Origin: Neoconidiobolus thromboides FSU 785
Lineage: Eukaryota; Entomophthoromycota; Entomophthoromycetes; Entomophthorales; Neoconidiobolaceae
Reading direction: 5' to 3'
Assembly (NCBI GenBank): GCA_025603075.1
Contig: MU626283.1
Span: forward strand, 62,001-126,000
DNA: 64,000 nt
Shown here: positions 62,618 to 64,000 of the stretch, piece after piece
Position numbering within the stretch: the first letter of the stretch is position 1
Layout: every line of letters starts with the position of its first letter
Notes under the pieces: model-generated
What the model was told of the DNA's origin: nothing
The model's input: only the letters and a program-made list of their open reading frames with translations
Database searches by the model: none
Position numbers and translations under genes: made by a program

Positions 62618-63163
62618 TTAAAGACCAAGTCCTACACCGGCTCCAAGGCCTAATCCTAATCCTTTCCTGCCCCCTAATCCTAATCCTACTCCAGCTCCCA
62701 ATCCCAATCCTAAACCATTATTGCTAGACCCATAACCAGAACCCGATGGTCCAGATCCATGACTAGATGATCCTGAGCCATAGACAGCTGAACCAGAGCC
62801 TGAAGTTCCATAATTCGATGATGAACTTGATACATAGCTTGATGACGAGCTAGATCCATAGCCAGATGCATGTCCATTACCTCCTAAACCTAAACCTAAA
62901 CCTAAACCTAAACCTAGTCCAAGGCCTGAGTTTGATCCATGACCAGATGAGCCTGAACCTGAACCTGAGCCTGAGCCTGAACCATAGCCGGATGATCCAG
63001 ATCCAGATCCAGATCCAGATCCAGATGCATGTCCATTACCTCCTAAACCTAAGCCTAAGCCTAAGCCTACTCCTAATCCAAGACCTTCAGCTTCACGTTT
63101 AACTAAAGTAGGAGCAGCAGTGATAAAAGAGAGGATAGTAAGACTAATGATAAATTTGTTCAT
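62618..63163 (-). CDS. Secreted Gly/Ser/Leu repeat protein with Kex2-type site
   Basis: A single-exon, 181-aa low-complexity secreted protein of unknown function. The signal peptide MNKFIISLTILSFITAAP is followed by a dibasic KR at 22-23 and Glu-Ala-Glu, which resembles a Kex2 cleavage site. The mature part alternates blocks of (LG)n (LGLGVGLGLGLGLGG) with blocks of (GS)n containing Tyr and His (NGHASGSGSGSGSGSSG), ending in more LG blocks. No Cys is present. A 159-bp internal duplication is visible: the coding segment around 62865 recurs at 63024 in the same frame. LG-repeat and silk-like compositions suggest an extracellular, possibly wall- or surface-coating material, but this is inference. 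A plus-strand frame over it is its shadow. Confidence 0.75.
   Translation of the reverse strand: MNKFIISLTILSFITAAPTLVKREAEGLGLGVGLGLGLGLGGNGHASGSGSGSGSGSSGYGSGSGSGSGSGSSGHGSNSGLGLGLGLGLGLGLGGNGHASGYGSSSSSSYVSSSSSNYGTSGSGSAVYGSGSSSHGSGPSGSGYGSSNNGLGLGLGAGVGLGLGGRKGLGLGLGAGVGLGL
62865..63060 (-). repeat. In-frame internal tandem duplication, unit 159 bp, plus LG/GS microrepeats
   Basis: The block GATGCATGTCCATTACCTCC followed by TAAACCTAA occurs at 62865 and again at 63024 (plus-strand reading), 53 codons apart. Each is flanked by CCTAAA/CCTAAG and CCAGAT/CCTGAG runs that encode Leu-Gly and Gly-Ser. Confidence 0.85.
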
Positions 63164-63499
63164 TTTTGATTATATTATAGTATATTATTATATGATATTA
63201 AATAAAAGTTATTATTTTTTTGATATCTATTTCAATAATTTTTTTTGAGTATTTATACTACCGCTTTTCAATGTTTATTATAAAAATAGAACTAAATTAA
63301 ATATTGCTTATAAAACCCCAGAGTTCGAATGTGAATTTGGAGTAATGAATATTGTTTTGCTTCCAGCCTTTTAGCTAAAGTTTAGTACACTAACCTTTTA
63401 TTTCTCATAGTTTAAAATTAGCCTTTTTTAGCTACCTATCGAAAAAATAGATTTCATGCAAAAAACTGCATAATTTCAGAAAACTACTCATTTTAGAAA

Positions 63500-63604
63500 T
63501 ATGGGGATATATATTTTGTGTTTGAGAATTTTATTAATAATTTTTCTACTCAAATAGCGCTTAAGAAATGGAAAAAGTGATGAAATCAAAAAAACATCAC
63601 TATA
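63500..63604 (-). mobile_element. Short TIR element (MITE-like), copy 15
   Basis: A minus-oriented copy: TGGGGATATATATTTTGTG, the core reversed (GAGAATTTTATTAATAAT, AAATAGCGCTTAAGAAATGG), ending in CATCACTA. TA flanks both sides. Confidence 0.9.
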
Positions 63605-64000
63605 TAATATTTTTAATTTCTAAAACTTTGTTTTATATGAATTTTAAAATTTTGTTTTCATGTATTAGAAATTCCCTAATGTTTTTTCACTTTTTAATTC
63701 ACTGCTTTTGTACTTAATCACTTTTAGTATATCTTTATTTAACCATTAGTAATGAACTAAAAACCCGGTAAAGTAAAACTTGATACTTTAGAAAACTGGA
63801 TATATTAGAAAAATATTAACAAGTCTTTAAGTAAGCTTAGTTATTAGATATTGAGTACTGAAAACAGATGAAAATAGTTTTTTCAAAATCATACTGTTTC
63901 ATGGAAAATGTCATATATAAGTAGCTTCAAAAATACGGATTAAAAATAAACTCCCTATTTTTATTACTTAGCTAACAGTACGCTTGTGATAAAAGTCCAA
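63605..64000. other. Window end, no gene seen
   Basis: AT-rich sequence without a supported frame. Any gene here would have to extend beyond the window. Confidence 0.45.

Noticed and set aside
62880-63065. Telomere-like CCTAAA repeats
   Set aside because: The repeats are in frame inside a protein gene, encode Leu-Gly, are interrupted by CCTAAG variants and lie in the middle of coding sequence.

Overview
This is a nuclear genome window from an AT-rich, intron-dense fungus. About 20 protein genes have GT-AG introns mostly 45-90 nt long, TAA, TAG and TGA all act as stops, and there is one standard Pol III tRNA gene. The fungal assignment rests on a fused ARG5,6 arginine-biosynthesis enzyme, Atg22, a SUN-family wall protein, a Zn(II)2Cys6 regulator and a two-PHD Rco1-type protein. 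So many introns, with long Asn runs from AAT repeats, do not look like a budding yeast. An early-diverging AT-rich fungus is possible, but the sequence alone cannot settle the lineage.

Layout. 1-1955 (+): 3' part of NAA15 (NatA auxiliary subunit). 3525-3785 (+): a small possible secreted protein. 4301-16586 is a run of minus-strand genes: a DNAJC3/p58IPK-type ER co-chaperone, a cryptic small spliced gene, 3-ketoacyl-CoA reductase, RidA/Mmf1, a TBC1D13-like Rab GAP and an Rco1-like PHD protein. 17489-19676 (+): a secreted S9/DPP5-like protein that appears to have lost its catalytic Asp and His, followed by tRNA-Val(AAC). 20508-23088: an AT-hook protein converging on Atg22 (-). 23639-27949 (-): a BAR-PH-ArfGAP-ankyrin protein. 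30662-31876 (+): a MED21-like remnant, then a VAMP7-type R-SNARE. 32369-35124: proteasome alpha4 (-) diverging from RhoGDI (+). 37245-41031 (+): a DH-PH RhoGEF. 41261-44435 (-): a Zn2Cys6 factor, a cryptic small Cys-containing gene and a small membrane protein. 44986-52208 (+): Atg4, then Nup120/Nup160. 52329-54973 (-): ARG5,6. 57621-63163 (-): a SUN-family protein, a membrane-anchored beta-repeat protein and a Gly/Ser/Leu repeat secreted protein.

Most genes are housekeeping: N-terminal acetylation, ER folding, lipid elongation, vesicle traffic, autophagy, proteasome, nuclear pore and arginine synthesis. Two themes recur by proximity only. Membrane traffic and autophagy include the TBC protein, ArfGAP, VAMP7, Atg22 and Atg4. 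Rho signalling includes RhoGDI and RhoGEF. The last 7 kb is enriched for secreted or cell-surface proteins.

The main non-genic structure is a family of short terminal-inverted-repeat elements of about 99-113 bp, with 15 copies plus one fragment, all between genes and most flanked by identical dinucleotides. I also found coding-like material that a simple ORF scan misses: two chains of small in-phase exons and a remnant whose stop codons all fit C-to-T changes.
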